Shown here piece by piece: positions 18,673-28,112 of a DNA stretch of 64,000 nt. Each line of letters begins with the position of its first letter. Position 1 is the first letter of the stretch. Source of the DNA: Sphingopyxis sp. DBS4 (lineage in GTDB: Bacteria > Pseudomonadota > Alphaproteobacteria > Sphingomonadales > Sphingomonadaceae); assembly GCF_024628865.1 (NCBI RefSeq), contig NZ_CP102384.1, positions 3,235,001 to 3,299,000 on the forward strand, read 5' to 3'. Below the pieces are notes generated by a model. It ran no database searches, was not told the origin of the DNA, and saw only the letters and a list, made by a program, of their open reading frames with translations. A program made the translations under genes and the position numbers.

Positions 18673-19523
18673 GACCGCCCCCGGCGGCGCGGCATTTCAC
18701 GCTTGATCCGAACGACGCGGGCCTGCTTTCCGGCGCCCAAGCGGAGTTCGCCGCGCTCGAAAAGGCGGTCGACGATCATGTAGCGGCCCTGCACCCGGTA
18801 GTTGACAAGCTCTGCCTCGCCGCTGCCGCCGATGACGAAGAGTGGCGGCATATCGCCGGTGGCGATATCCTCACCGAATTCGATGATTAGCTGGCGCGAG
18901 TCGTCGAAGGCGCGCACCGGCCGCCACGCGGCCTTGTCGCCTGCGATGCGGTAGCGGAAGTTGAGCGCGGCGAGATCGATCGCCCCGGCAACGGGCGCCA
19001 CCCTCGCCGCCTCGGCCTCGGCAAGCTGCAAGGCGATCAGCTCATCGGCGGGATAGGTCCAGGATACCGATGCCATATAGGCCGCGGCGGTCGCGCGCAG
19101 CTCGACATGATAGGTGCGCCGGTCGGTGTTGATGATGAGATTCGTGGCGATATCGGATCGGGTGGGTTTCGCCAGAATATGCACGCGCCGCCGGGCCCCG
19201 GTCCCGCTGACCGTATCGCCGATGATCCAGCGCACCGTGTCGCCCGCGGCGACCGGCCCCGGGCCGACGAGCTGTTCGCCTTCCTGAAGGACGATATCGG
19301 TGACCTGCCCTGGCGCAGCATAGACCTGAAAGAGCGCGCCTTCGGACCAGGCATATTGCTGGATGGCGTTCCGATAGCCTTGCCGGTCGGGCTGCACGCG
19401 CGCCTCGGCGTTGGCGCGGCCGACGCGCTGGCGGGGATCGGCGGCCTCGCTCGCCGCGGCGGGCGCCGCAAGGAGGGACAGCATGGCTCCGAGTGCGATC
19501 GGAAGCAGAGGATATCGCGTCAT
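18669..19523 (-). CDS. trbG: TrbG, VirB9-like outer-membrane complex protein
   Basis: A 284-residue VirB9/TrbG protein with a Sec signal cleaved after A-A-A-S (about residue 25). The N-terminal domain carries the Y-A-W-S-E-G-A-L-F-Q-V-Y-A-A-P-G strand, and the C-terminal domain ends in R-G-E-L-R-L-G plus a basic tail. It forms the periplasmic ring around VirB7/VirB10-type subunits. Overlaps trbF and trbI by ATGA. Confidence 0.93.
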   Translation of the reverse strand: MTRYPLLPIALGAMLSLLAAPAAASEAADPRQRVGRANAEARVQPDRQGYRNAIQQYAWSEGALFQVYAAPGQVTDIVLQEGEQLVGPGPVAAGDTVRWIIGDTVSGTGARRRVHILAKPTRSDIATNLIINTDRRTYHVELRATAAAYMASVSWTYPADELIALQLAEAEAARVAPVAGAIDLAALNFRYRIAGDKAAWRPVRAFDDSRQLIIEFGEDIATGDMPPLFVIGGSGEAELVNYRVQGRYMIVDRLFERGELRLGAGKQARVVRIKREMPRRRGRS

Positions 19524-20203
19524 TGGCTGAGTTCCTTCGACCAGTTGATAGCATTGACAAACAGCCCGATCGGGTTGCGGCGAAGCGCGTCGGGCGTGCG
19601 TGGCGGCCGGATCGCGACGGTCACGATCGCCGACCAGCGCGAACGCTCGACTAGGCTGCCGTCCTGATATCGGCGCTCGCTCCAGGCGATGCGGAAGCTG
19701 TCTTTCGAAGCCCGAATGACGCTCGACACATCGACCGCGACCTGGGCCTTGCCGACCTCGGCAAAGGGATCGTTGGTGCGGGCATAGTCATTGAGCGCCT
19801 GCGCTCCGGTCGCGGTGGTAAAGTCATAAGCGCTGAGCCAGTCGGCCCGCAGCACGACCGGATCGGCGGGAATGCTGCGAACATGTTCGATGAAGCGCGC
19901 GAGATGGAACGCGACCTGCGGATCGGTCGGTTGATAATCGCCGTCGGCCGGCGCGACCGCGCGCGCTTCACCCAGCTTGTCGACCTCGACGACCCAGGGC
20001 GTGATCGTCCCGCGGGCGGACTGCCAGACCAGGCCGCCGGCAAGACCACCGGAGATGATCAGCGCGCCGAAGAAGGCGAGCCGCCAGTTCTTGGCCTGGA
20101 CCCGCGCAGAACCGATCCGATCGTCCCACACTTGCGCGGCGCGCTGGTAGGGCGTGACCGGCTCGGGCGCGCGGCCATAATGATTGGTGGGTCTTTTGAA
20201 CAT
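19520..20203 (-). CDS. trbF: TrbF, VirB8-like inner-membrane protein
   Basis: A 227-residue VirB8-type protein: a short cytoplasmic head, one membrane helix at about residues 40-60 (F-F-G-A-L-I-I-S-G-G-L-A-G-G-L) and an NTF2-like periplasmic domain ending in I-N-W-S-K-E-L. I start at ATG 20203 (M-F-K-R-P-T-N-H-Y), which fits family alignments; upstream codons in frame belong to the trbL gene. It assembles the inner-membrane platform of the mating channel. Confidence 0.92.
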   Translation of the reverse strand: MFKRPTNHYGRAPEPVTPYQRAAQVWDDRIGSARVQAKNWRLAFFGALIISGGLAGGLVWQSARGTITPWVVEVDKLGEARAVAPADGDYQPTDPQVAFHLARFIEHVRSIPADPVVLRADWLSAYDFTTATGAQALNDYARTNDPFAEVGKAQVAVDVSSVIRASKDSFRIAWSERRYQDGSLVERSRWSAIVTVAIRPPRTPDALRRNPIGLFVNAINWSKELSQ

Positions 20204-20207
20204 GGGA

Positions 20208-21488
20208 TCAGTCCTTTTCGCTGATGTTCGGCGCCGAGCCGGCCCCGTGGCTGTCGCCGCTCTTGAGCGTCTGCGCGCCGATGGTCGCGCCATGCGTCAT
20301 GGTCTGGCGCCGCCGCATCGCCGCCGCCCAGGCCGGAGGCGCGCTGGCAGCTTGCGCTGGCGCCGCGCTATCGGTGGGACCGTCGCGGCCCGACGCGAAA
20401 TTCGCGCGAACCCGTTCGGCCATGCTGCGAACAGGTGAAGCTGCGCCGCTGGCTGCCGTACGTGCCACATTCGCAAGTCCCCCGCCGATGGCCTTCGCTC
20501 CGCTCTTCCCGGCCGCGCCCGCCGCATAAGCTGTCGACGCGCTCCCCGCTCCGCGGGCACCGGCAGCAGCTGTGCCGCGCGCCGCCGCTGCAGCCGCGCC
20601 GGTGGCCAGGGTCGCGCCAGCCGCCCCGGCGGCAAGCGTTGCGCCTGCGGCGACTGCGGTGCCGGCGGCGGCCCCTGCTCCGAGTTGCGGACCGCCGGCG
20701 ACGATCCCGTTGGCGATCGAGGGACCGAAGATGCCGAGGCCGAGCAGCGTCAGTGCGCCGAGCGCGATCGCCATGACCTGTTCGATGTCAGGCTCCGGAC
20801 CGAGGCCGGCTTGCATGAAGCGGTCGAACAGGGTCACCCCGATGCCGGTGATCACCGCGAGGACGAGCACCTTGATGCCCGAAGATATGATGTGGCCAAG
20901 CACGCGTTCGGCCATGAAGGCGGTGCGGCCGAAGAAGGCGAACGGCAGCAACACGAAGCCCGCGAGCGTCACCAGCTTGAATTCCAAGATGGTAACGAAG
21001 ACCTGCACCGCGAGAATGAAGAAGGCGAGGACGACGATCACCCAGGCGATCAGCAGGATCATGATCTGCACGAAGTTGGTGAAGAGACCGACCGGGCCGA
21101 CGAGGTCCGCCGACGCATCGAGCAGGGGCTGCGCCGCATCGATGCCGGTCGCGGCGACGACGCCGGGACGCATGAAGTCGCCGATCGCCATGGCGCCGCC
21201 GCTCGCCTTAAGGCCGAGGCCAGCGAAGCTTTCGAGCATGATGACGGCCAGCGCCTGGAAGTTGCCGATGATGAAGGCGAAGACGCCGATATAGAGCGTC
21301 TTCTTGACGAGCCGCTGGATGATGTCCTCGTCGGTGCCCCACGCCCAGAACAGCGCGGCAATCGTCACGTCGATGACGATGAGGGTCGAGGAGAGAAAGC
21401 CGACTTCGCCCCCGAGCAGCCCGAAGCCGCTGTCGATATAAGTCGAGAAGACCGCCAGAAACTGGTCGATAACGCCGGTGTCTTCCAT
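20208..21488 (-). CDS. trbL: TrbL, VirB6-like polytopic membrane protein
   Basis: A 426-residue protein with about six membrane helices in the first 260 residues (F-L-S-S-T-L-I-V-I-D and L-L-I-A-W-V-I-V-V-L-A-F-F among them), followed by an Ala/Gly-rich helix-breaking region and a polar tail of about 150 residues. VirB6/TrbL proteins form the inner-membrane part of the DNA channel. The start at ATG 21488 (M-E-D-T-G-V-I-D-Q-F) lies four bases after the trbK stop. Confidence 0.92.
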   Translation of the reverse strand: MEDTGVIDQFLAVFSTYIDSGFGLLGGEVGFLSSTLIVIDVTIAALFWAWGTDEDIIQRLVKKTLYIGVFAFIIGNFQALAVIMLESFAGLGLKASGGAMAIGDFMRPGVVAATGIDAAQPLLDASADLVGPVGLFTNFVQIMILLIAWVIVVLAFFILAVQVFVTILEFKLVTLAGFVLLPFAFFGRTAFMAERVLGHIISSGIKVLVLAVITGIGVTLFDRFMQAGLGPEPDIEQVMAIALGALTLLGLGIFGPSIANGIVAGGPQLGAGAAAGTAVAAGATLAAGAAGATLATGAAAAAARGTAAAGARGAGSASTAYAAGAAGKSGAKAIGGGLANVARTAASGAASPVRSMAERVRANFASGRDGPTDSAAPAQAASAPPAWAAAMRRRQTMTHGATIGAQTLKSGDSHGAGSAPNISEKD

Positions 21489-21492
21489 CGGG

Positions 21493-21735
21493 CTAGTCCT
21501 TCTGTCCAAAGAAATGGCGGCGCCTGGCGTCCCAGGCCGCTTCACAGTCCGCATCGGCGACCGTGACCGTGCGGCAGCGCTCGGCCACGTCGGCGGCTGC
21601 CGGGTGTGCGCCCGCCGCGGAGATCGGGGGGGCGGGCGCACGAGGCGTAGGCGGCGATGACGCATGCAGAATTGCCAGCGTGATGAGCAGGCCGCCCAGC
21701 ACCGCGACCGCCGCTATCTTCGCCGCCCGGCCCAT
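21493..21735 (-). CDS. TrbK-alt, putative entry-exclusion protein
   Basis: An 80-residue protein with an N-terminal membrane anchor (A-A-V-A-V-L-G-G-L-L-I-T-L-A) and a conserved C-terminal motif with two cysteines, C-R-T-V ... D-C-E-A-A-W-D ... R-R-H-F-F-G. That motif identifies the TrbK-alt family placed between trbJ and trbL. True TrbK blocks uptake of a second copy of the element; for the alt family this is inferred from position. Confidence 0.85.
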   Translation of the reverse strand: MGRAAKIAAVAVLGGLLITLAILHASSPPTPRAPAPPISAAGAHPAAADVAERCRTVTVADADCEAAWDARRRHFFGQKD

Positions 21736-21736
21736 C

Positions 21737-22453
21737 TCAATTGCCTTTGCGGAAGCGGCGGAAGCGCTCGCGGCCTTCGGCCTCGGCGGCGGCGCTGCGC
21801 GCCGCGTCGAGCATCTGCGCCCGGCCCTGCGCGGCGAGAGCGGCGGTGAGGTCGGAGATCTGCTGCGACTGGACGGCGAGGATCTGGTTGCCCGCCTGCG
21901 CCGCCTGCAAGGCGCCGGTCGCCGACTGGCTCGCCGAGACGAGGGTTCCGATCGACTGGCGCGTGCCGCCGATGTTGGTGACGACGCCGGCCTGCACCTT
22001 CATCGCATCCTGGAACGCGCCGACGCTGTCGTTCCAACGCGCCTCGGCGTTGGCGACCATCGCGGCCTGCGGCCCCGACAAGGCTGCGCCCTTGTAGCGG
22101 GCATCGAAAGCGGTCTGGATATCGCCGACGTCATAAGCGACGCGCTGCGCTTCACTCAGCAATTGGCGGGTGCGATCGACCTGGCCTTGCAATTCCTTCA
22201 GCGTCGAGACGGGCAGGCTGGTCAGATTGCGCGCCTCGTTCGCCAGCGACGTCGCCTGGTTTTGCAGCATGGAGATCTGATTGTTGATCTGCTCGAGGGT
22301 GCGCGCGGCGGTCAGGATATTCTGCGCATAGTTGCGCGGATCGTGAACGATGCCGCCGATCTGCGCCGCGGCGGGAACAGTCACTCCGCTCGCGATCAAG
22401 GTCGATCCGGCGAGCAGGGCAGCAAGCAGCACGCGGTTCTTCACATTCTTCAT
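21737..22453 (-). CDS. trbJ: TrbJ, VirB5-like periplasmic/pilus-tip protein
   Basis: A 238-residue protein with a signal peptide (cleaved after V-P-A-A-A-Q, about residue 31) and long helices rich in Gln and Ala, including L-E-Q-I-N-N-Q-I-S-M-L-Q-N-Q. VirB5/TrbJ proteins sit at the pilus tip and aid mating contact. ATG 22453 overlaps the trbE stop by four bases and follows AAGGAG. Confidence 0.92.
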   Translation of the reverse strand: MKNVKNRVLLAALLAGSTLIASGVTVPAAAQIGGIVHDPRNYAQNILTAARTLEQINNQISMLQNQATSLANEARNLTSLPVSTLKELQGQVDRTRQLLSEAQRVAYDVGDIQTAFDARYKGAALSGPQAAMVANAEARWNDSVGAFQDAMKVQAGVVTNIGGTRQSIGTLVSASQSATGALQAAQAGNQILAVQSQQISDLTAALAAQGRAQMLDAARSAAAEAEGRERFRRFRKGN

Positions 22454-24903
22454 AAAAAGGACTCCTTCAGCTGGTCGGGGGTTTCGAGGTTCGCGAGCAG
22501 ATCGGCGGCCCAATAGAGGCCGCGGTGACGCAGCCAGAATTCGGCAAAATCGGCGTGGCCGCGCGTCTCGATCAGCTCGCCGATCTTGATCTGGTCGGTC
22601 TTTGAAGAGGCAGCGGTGAAAGCGAGTGCGATGTCGCCGAGGCCGAGTTCGAACAGCCGGTTGCCGCGTCGCGACTGGCAATAATAGTCGCGCTTCGGCG
22701 TTGCGCGGCTCAATATCTCGATCTGGCGATCGTTGAGCCCGAAGCGTTCATAGACCCGCGCGATCTGAGGCTCGGCGGCGCGTTCGTTGGGCAGGAAAAT
22801 GCGTGTCGGGCAGCTCTCGATGATCGCCGGCGCAATGCGCGAGCCCTCGATATCGGCGAGGCTTTGCGTCGCGAAGATCACGCTCGCATTTTTCTTGCGG
22901 AGCGTCTTCAGCCACTCGCGCAGCTGCGCCGCGAAGGCGGGGCTGTCGAGCACGAGCCAGCCTTCGTCGATGATGATCAGCGTCGGTGAGCCGTCGAGGC
23001 GGCCCTCGATGCGGTGGAACAGATAGGCGAGGACCGAGGCCGCCGACGAGGCGCCGACCAGCCCTTCGGTTTCGAGCGCCTGAACACGCGCATCGCCAAG
23101 ATGCTCGGCCTCGGCGTCGAGCAGCCGTCCCCAGGGACCGCCCACGAGATAGGGCGAAAGCGCGAGCTTCAGCTCTTGCGATTGGAGCAGGACGGCAAGA
23201 CCGGTCAGCGTGCGCTCGCGGATTGGCGCCGTCGCGAGCGACGTGAGCGCCGACCAGAGATGCTCCTTCGCGGCCGGATCGACGTCGACCCCTTCGCCCG
23301 CGAGCAAGGCGGCGAGCCATTCGGCTGCCCAGGCGCGCTCCGCGGCCTCGTCGATGCGCGCCAGCGGTTGCAGAGCGACCGACCCGGCGCTGCCGGCATC
23401 GTGCAGCGCGCCGCCAAGATCCTGCCAATCGCCGCGCATGGCAATCGCCGCGGCGCGGATCGAACCGCCATAATCGAAGGCGAATATCTGGTTGCCCTCG
23501 TAGCGGCGGAACTGGAGCGCCATCAGCGCGAGCAGGACCGACTTGCCCGCACCCGTCGGGCCGACGACGAGGCAATGACCGACGTCGCCGACGTGCAGCG
23601 AAAAGCGGAACGGGGTCGAGCCTTCGGTCTTGCCGTAAAGCAAGGGGGCATCACCGAAATGCTCGTCCCGTTCCGCCCCCGCCCACACCGCCGACAAGGG
23701 AATGAGATGGGCAAGATTAAGGGTGGAAATCGGGGGCTGGCGAACATTGGCATAGACATGGCCGGGGAGGCTCCCGAACCAGGCCTCGAGCGCATTGACG
23801 CCTTCCACCGTGCAGGTGAAGTCGCGGCTCTGAACGATTTTCTCGACGAGGCGCAGCTTCTCGGCCGCGAGCGCCGGATCGCGATCCCAGACGGTGATCG
23901 TCGCGGTGACATAGGCGATGCCCGCCTCGTCGGCGCCAAGCTCCTGCAGTGCCATGTCGGCGTCGGCCGCCTTGTTCGAGGCATCGCTGTCCATCAGGAC
24001 AGAGGCCTCGTTGGTCATCACCTCCTTGAGGATCGCGGCGACCGACTTGCGCTTGGCGAACCATTGCCGCCGGATCTTGGTCAGCAGCTTGGTCGCGTCG
24101 GTCTTGTCGAGCATGATGGCGCGCGAGGACCAGCGATAGGCGAACGCTTGGCGGTTCAATTCGTCGAGCAGGCCCGGGAAGGTGACGCTCGGGAAGCCGG
24201 TGATGGTGAGGGTGCGCAGATGATGATCGCCGAGCCGCGGCTCGAGCCCGCCGACGAGCGCTTCGTCGGCGAGCAGCGCGTCGAGATAGGCAGGCGTCTC
24301 GGGCACCCGGACGTGCTGGACCTTGGTCGAGACACAGCTGTGGAGGTAGGTTAATGTCTCGCCGTCATCCAGCCATTCGGCCTCGGGCATGAAGCCCTCG
24401 ACGAGATGGAGCATGCGCCCCGTGCGATCGACGAAGCTTTTCAGCAATTCCTTGGGGTCGACGCCGGTCTTCGAGCGGCCCTCATAGAGCCAGTACTCGG
24501 CGCGCGCCGCTTCCTCTGCCGGCGGCATCCACAAGAGGGTCAGATAATAGAAGCTCTCGAAATGGGCGCCTTCCTCGCGGAACTGCTCGCGGCGTTCGAC
24601 ATCGACCAGCTCGGACACCGCATCGGGGAACTCGGACACCGGATAGGTCACCGCGGGCACACGCTGGGCTTCGACGAAGACTGCCCAGCCCGACCCGAGG
24701 CGCCGCAGCGCGCTGTTGAGGCGCGCGGTGACCGCCACGAGTTCGGCGGGCGTGGCGCTGTCGAGGTCGGGGCCGCGGAAGCGCGCCGTGCGCTGGAACG
24801 CGCCGTCCTTGTTCAGCACCACGCCCTCCGCCACCAGGCAGACCCAAGGGAGAAAATCGGCGAGGCGGGCGGATTTCGTGCGATATTCGGAGAGATTCAT
24901 CAT
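22450..24903 (-). CDS. trbE: TrbE, VirB4-type conjugation ATPase
   Basis: An 817-residue ATPase. Walker A is V-G-P-T-G-A-G-K-S (about residue 444), Walker B L-I-I-I-D-E-G-W (about 640), and the C-terminal domain carries the F-A-T-Q-S-L-A-D motif. VirB4/TrbE energises pilus biogenesis and substrate transfer at the inner membrane. The start is the first ATG of ATG-ATG at 24903, overlapping the trbD stop. The length matches family norms; the large open frame on the opposite strand here is a shadow. Confidence 0.95.
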   Translation of the reverse strand: MMNLSEYRTKSARLADFLPWVCLVAEGVVLNKDGAFQRTARFRGPDLDSATPAELVAVTARLNSALRRLGSGWAVFVEAQRVPAVTYPVSEFPDAVSELVDVERREQFREEGAHFESFYYLTLLWMPPAEEAARAEYWLYEGRSKTGVDPKELLKSFVDRTGRMLHLVEGFMPEAEWLDDGETLTYLHSCVSTKVQHVRVPETPAYLDALLADEALVGGLEPRLGDHHLRTLTITGFPSVTFPGLLDELNRQAFAYRWSSRAIMLDKTDATKLLTKIRRQWFAKRKSVAAILKEVMTNEASVLMDSDASNKAADADMALQELGADEAGIAYVTATITVWDRDPALAAEKLRLVEKIVQSRDFTCTVEGVNALEAWFGSLPGHVYANVRQPPISTLNLAHLIPLSAVWAGAERDEHFGDAPLLYGKTEGSTPFRFSLHVGDVGHCLVVGPTGAGKSVLLALMALQFRRYEGNQIFAFDYGGSIRAAAIAMRGDWQDLGGALHDAGSAGSVALQPLARIDEAAERAWAAEWLAALLAGEGVDVDPAAKEHLWSALTSLATAPIRERTLTGLAVLLQSQELKLALSPYLVGGPWGRLLDAEAEHLGDARVQALETEGLVGASSAASVLAYLFHRIEGRLDGSPTLIIIDEGWLVLDSPAFAAQLREWLKTLRKKNASVIFATQSLADIEGSRIAPAIIESCPTRIFLPNERAAEPQIARVYERFGLNDRQIEILSRATPKRDYYCQSRRGNRLFELGLGDIALAFTAASSKTDQIKIGELIETRGHADFAEFWLRHRGLYWAADLLANLETPDQLKESFL

Positions 24904-25169
24904 GAGCGCATCCAGACGGGATATTTGAGGTGACGCCGGGCGACGTCGACGAACTGCGGGTCGCGGCGGGCGGCCCAGACCGAGAGGGTGTGGCCGACCG
25001 CCCATATCGCGACGCCGACGATCCAGAGCCGGAGGCCGAGACCGACGGCGCCCGCGAGCGTGCCGTTGACGATCGCGAGGCTGCGCGGCGCCCCGCCGAG
25101 GAGGATCGGCTCGGCGAGCGCCCGGTGAACCGGAGCAAAGAAGCCCGGCACTTCCCCTTCCCGGCTCAT
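24900..25169 (-). CDS. trbD: TrbD, VirB3-like membrane protein
   Basis: An 89-residue protein of the VirB3 family with V-H-R-A-L near residue 15 and two close membrane helices (residues 28-65). VirB3 works with VirB4 in pilus assembly. Start ATG 25169 (M-S-R-E-G-E-V-P-G-F-F) shares its first base region with the trbC stop, and the end overlaps trbE. Confidence 0.92.
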   Translation of the reverse strand: MSREGEVPGFFAPVHRALAEPILLGGAPRSLAIVNGTLAGAVGLGLRLWIVGVAIWAVGHTLSVWAARRDPQFVDVARRHLKYPVWMRS

Positions 25170-25501
25170 CACACGAGCGCTCCGCCGCCGAAGGAGAAAA
25201 AGGACAGGAAGAAGCTCGATGCAGCGAAGGCGATCGACAGGCCGAACACGATCTGGACCAGCCGGCGGAACCCACCCGACGTGTCGCCGAAGGCGAGGCT
25301 GAGACCGGTCACGATGATGATGATCACCGCGACGATCTTTGCGACCGGACCCTCGATGCTCTCGAGGATCGACTGCAGCGGCGCTTCCCACGGCATCGAC
25401 GAGCCGCCGGCATAGGCCGGCGCGGATACCGCAAGCGCAACGAACATCGCGGTCGAACAGAGCATGGCGCGCCGTGCGCCATGCCGAAGAGCATGGATCA
25501 T
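25169..25501 (-). CDS. trbC: TrbC, VirB2-like pilin precursor
   Basis: A 110-residue pre-pilin: long signal sequence cleaved near A-P-A-Y-A, then two hydrophobic helices (I-V-A-V-I-I-I-I-V-T-G-L and F-G-L-S-I-A-F-A-A-S-S-F-F) separated by a short polar loop. The processed subunit forms the conjugative pilus. ATGA overlap with trbB. The TraF peptidase at 34.5-35.1 kb is a plausible processing enzyme, as in RP4. Confidence 0.92.
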   Translation of the reverse strand: MIHALRHGARRAMLCSTAMFVALAVSAPAYAGGSSMPWEAPLQSILESIEGPVAKIVAVIIIIVTGLSLAFGDTSGGFRRLVQIVFGLSIAFAASSFFLSFFSFGGGALV

Positions 25502-26481
25502 CGATTTTCTCCTTCAGGGGTGATGAGCGGGGTCAGCCGATATTCGAGGTTCAGCCGGTCGAACCCGTCGATGCGGGCGAGTTCGGCGAGGCGCCGGCCC
25601 GTTCCGTCGCGGACGAGCACGGCGACCAGATTGATCGTCTCGGCGAGAAGAGCGCGCGGGACGGTGATCACGGCTTCCTGGATGAGCTGCTCCATACGGC
25701 GCAGCGCGCCAAGCGCACTCCCGGCATGGATTGTTCCGACACCGCCGGGATGACCTGTGCCCCATGCTTTCAGGAGATCCAGCGCTTCGGCGCCGCGCAC
25801 CTCGCCGATCGGAATGCGGTCGGGCCGGAGGCGCAGCGAGGAGCGGACGAGATCGGACAGCGATGCGACACCGTCCTTGGTGCGCATCGCGACGAGATTG
25901 GGCGCCGCGCACTGCAGTTCGCGCGTGTCCTCGATCAACACGATCCGGTCGCGGCTGCCCGCAATCTCGGCGAGCAACGCGTTGGTCAGCGTCGTCTTGC
26001 CGGTCCCGGTGCCGCCCGCAACGAGGATGTTGAGCCGGTCACGCACGCCGCAGCGAAGTATGTCCGCAGCATCCGCCGACATGATGCCCGAGTTCACATA
26101 ATCGCCGAGCGTGAAGACCGCGATTGCCGGTTTGCGGATCGCAAAGGTCGGCGCGGCAACGACCGGCGGCAACAATCCCTCGAAACGCTCGCCTCCTTCG
26201 GGCAGCTCGGCCGATACGCGCGGCGCGCTGCCATGCACTTCGGCGCCGACATGATGCGCGACGAGACGAATGATGCGCTCGCCATCGGCGGCGCTCAGTG
26301 TTTCACCGCTGTCCTCGATCCCTTGGCCGAGGCGGTCGACCCACAGCCGACCGTCGGGATTGAGCATGATTTCGATGACCTCGCGGTCGGCGAGCCAATC
26401 CGCGATCGCACCGCCCATCGCGGTGCGCAGCATGCGCGCGCTGCGGTGACGTGCCTCCAGCCGGATTGGTTCTGCGCCCAT
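25498..26481 (-). CDS. trbB: TrbB, VirB11-type secretion ATPase
   Basis: A 327-residue hexameric traffic ATPase. An N-terminal domain ([15 protein letters not shown]) is followed by Walker [10 protein letters not shown], Asp box E-D-T-R-E-L, Walker B/His box G-E-V-R-G-A-E-A and G-T-I-H-A-G-S. I take ATG 26481 because family members begin just before A-R-M-L-R-T-A-M-G; the frame is open to an ATG at 26628, but the extra 49 residues match nothing I know. First gene of the trb operon. Confidence 0.92.
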   Translation of the reverse strand: MGAEPIRLEARHRSARMLRTAMGGAIADWLADREVIEIMLNPDGRLWVDRLGQGIEDSGETLSAADGERIIRLVAHHVGAEVHGSAPRVSAELPEGGERFEGLLPPVVAAPTFAIRKPAIAVFTLGDYVNSGIMSADAADILRCGVRDRLNILVAGGTGTGKTTLTNALLAEIAGSRDRIVLIEDTRELQCAAPNLVAMRTKDGVASLSDLVRSSLRLRPDRIPIGEVRGAEALDLLKAWGTGHPGGVGTIHAGSALGALRRMEQLIQEAVITVPRALLAETINLVAVLVRDGTGRRLAELARIDGFDRLNLEYRLTPLITPEGENR

Positions 26482-26689
26482 CGGGAACCCCGTTTCATGA
26501 GCCTTGGCGATGATGCCCGGCTCGACGGGGATGAGTAAGAGACGCAGAGAAAACCCAAATTCAACAAGGTTTTCGCGCCGTCGTACCGTCTCGTAGAAAG
26601 ACAGGCCGTGGCGTAGGTCGATCCGCATCGGAACGGATAAAAATCATGGTGGAACTTGTGAAACGCCCGATTTTGACAACAGTGTAACA
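26482..26689. promoter_or_regulatory. Divergent promoter region of the trb operon and a LuxR-type regulator
   Basis: About 208 bases between the trbB start on the - strand and the regulator start on the + strand. A TTGACA element lies at 26673-26678, very close to the + strand ATG; part of the region is also open in the trbB frame. The head-to-head layout makes this the natural control point for transfer genes. No clear palindrome was found. Confidence 0.45.
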
Positions 26690-27205
26690 ATGACTGATTC
26701 GGTGTCGCAGCCGTCAGAGGATGAATTGTGCTGGGCGCGGCTCACGGACAAGCAGCGCGCTTGTCTCGATCTTGTGCTTGAGCATCAGACCTCAAAGCAG
26801 ATTGCGCGGCGGCTCGACATCTCGAAACAGGCCGTCGATCTCAGGCTCACGACCGCGCGCGATATTCTGGGAGCGGACAGTAGAGCCGAGGCGGCCGTCC
26901 GCTATGCGCGTCTCAAACGGACCTATGACCGAATACCATGGGATCCGATCATACTACCGCCGCAGGCCAGACTGATGCCATCCGATTTCCCGGACGGAGA
27001 GCCGGCCGCATTGGCGCTGAACGATCATGCATCGCTCGCCAAGCATCCCAATGCGGTCGACCCGCCGTTCAAGGGTCTCTGGAGGCGCGATCACGCGCGT
27101 TCGAGCAAAGTCTGGATCATGGCGGCGATGTTCGCCGGATTGATCCTGCTGACGCTGGCGGGGGTGACGATCGGTGAAACGCTCACCCGTCTGATTTCCG
27201 GCTGA
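26690..27205 (+). CDS. LuxR/GerE-type HTH protein with a C-terminal membrane anchor
   Basis: A 171-residue protein. Residues 17-75 form a helix-turn-helix of the LuxR/sigma-70 region 4 type (L-T-D-K-Q-R-A-C-L-D ... T-S-K-Q-I-A-R-R-L-D-I-S-K-Q-A-V-D). About 60 polar residues follow, and the last 30 contain one membrane helix (M-F-A-G-L-I-L-L-T-L-A-G-V). A membrane-tethered DNA-binding protein divergent from trbB could tie transfer-gene expression to an envelope signal; that is inference. Similar genes occur beside trb operons of sphingomonad elements. Confidence 0.75.
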   Translation: MTDSVSQPSEDELCWARLTDKQRACLDLVLEHQTSKQIARRLDISKQAVDLRLTTARDILGADSRAEAAVRYARLKRTYDRIPWDPIILPPQARLMPSDFPDGEPAALALNDHASLAKHPNAVDPPFKGLWRRDHARSSKVWIMAAMFAGLILLTLAGVTIGETLTRLISG

Positions 27206-27264
27206 TCCTTTCATCCTGTCTGTCACCAATAGGCCGGAGCGATGCTTCCGGCAGAGGAGAAGTC

Positions 27265-27597
27265 ATGTCCCAAGCACTTACAATCACGGCAGCCCGTCTG
27301 ATCCGCGACGTACCCGCCGCCGAAGTCAGGATCGACGATGCACTCATCGCAGTGTCTTCGCTGATGACCAGCGTCGTCACCGCGCGGCGCGACACCGCCG
27401 GGGTGCCGGCGACCAGAGGGCAGGCAACGATCCGCCGATTGATGAAGGCGCAAATGGCGCTGGTCGATGTCAGCGGCGATATTCTGCGGGTTCATGGCGA
27501 ACTCGCCGATATCGGGCGCGAGACGGCGGGTTATGACCTCCATGAATGCCCGTCGATCGCGGAGGCGGGAACGAGCGTGCGGGCGGCCGCAGCCTGA
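27265..27597 (+). CDS. Conserved hypothetical protein of the element
   Basis: A 110-residue, mainly helical soluble protein with no recognised domain. ATG 27265 has a good ribosome site (AGAGGAGAAG). It lies between the HTH-membrane gene and a small membrane-protein gene, all on the + strand, and is probably co-transcribed with them. No motif suggests a function; a histidine/cysteine pair occurs near the C-terminus (H-E-C-P). Confidence 0.6.
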   Translation: MSQALTITAARLIRDVPAAEVRIDDALIAVSSLMTSVVTARRDTAGVPATRGQATIRRLMKAQMALVDVSGDILRVHGELADIGRETAGYDLHECPSIAEAGTSVRAAAA

Positions 27598-27638
27598 CGC
27601 CGGTTGACCGGGAGCGACAGCCGTGAAAGTTTCAGGGC

Positions 27639-28112
27639 ATGCGCATCGCCTTGTTTCTCGCTTTCTTGGCTGTTGCTGTCGGCTATGCCGCCTGGAAGGG
27701 CGGCGGGCCGGAACGGACGATGGCGGCGATCGCAGCAACGATGGTGGGCTTGGATCAATTGCTCCACCTGTTCGTTCCGCCGACCTTCGCTTCACTCGAC
27801 ACCGGTCATCTCGCGATCGACCTGTTTGGAGCCGCATCCACCGTCACGCTCGCGCTGTTTGCGCATCGCTTCTGGCCCATGTGCATCGCCGTCTTGCACA
27901 TGGTCCCGCTCCTTGCGCACTCGAGCCGGATTCTCGACGTGGCGCTGCATCCGGCAGCCTATCTCGCGATGCAGGTGGCGACGTCCTGGCCGGTGCCGGC
28001 GATCCTCATCCTCGCAACCTGGCGCCACCAGCGTCGGCTGGCGCGCGGCGCCAACGAGCCATGCTGGCAGATCTCGTCGCGGCCATCGATCCCGAGCATT
28101 GCGAGTCCCTAG
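27639..28112 (+). CDS. Small polytopic membrane protein, unknown function
   Basis: A 157-residue protein with about four hydrophobic segments (residues 3-20, 28-45, 58-80 and 110-130), starting M-R-I-A-L-F-L-A-F. The C-terminal 25 residues overlap the start of the radC-like gene in another frame. I do not recognise the family. Position in the + strand satellite operon suggests an accessory role in the element. Confidence 0.55.
   Translation: MRIALFLAFLAVAVGYAAWKGGGPERTMAAIAATMVGLDQLLHLFVPPTFASLDTGHLAIDLFGAASTVTLALFAHRFWPMCIAVLHMVPLLAHSSRILDVALHPAAYLAMQVATSWPVPAILILATWRHQRRLARGANEPCWQISSRPSIPSIASP

Noticed and set aside
23014..24354. 446-codon open frame on the + strand
   Set aside because: It lies antisense to trbE in GC-rich sequence, has no ribosome site or domain and an unnatural Arg/Glu-rich composition; it is a shadow of the ATPase gene.
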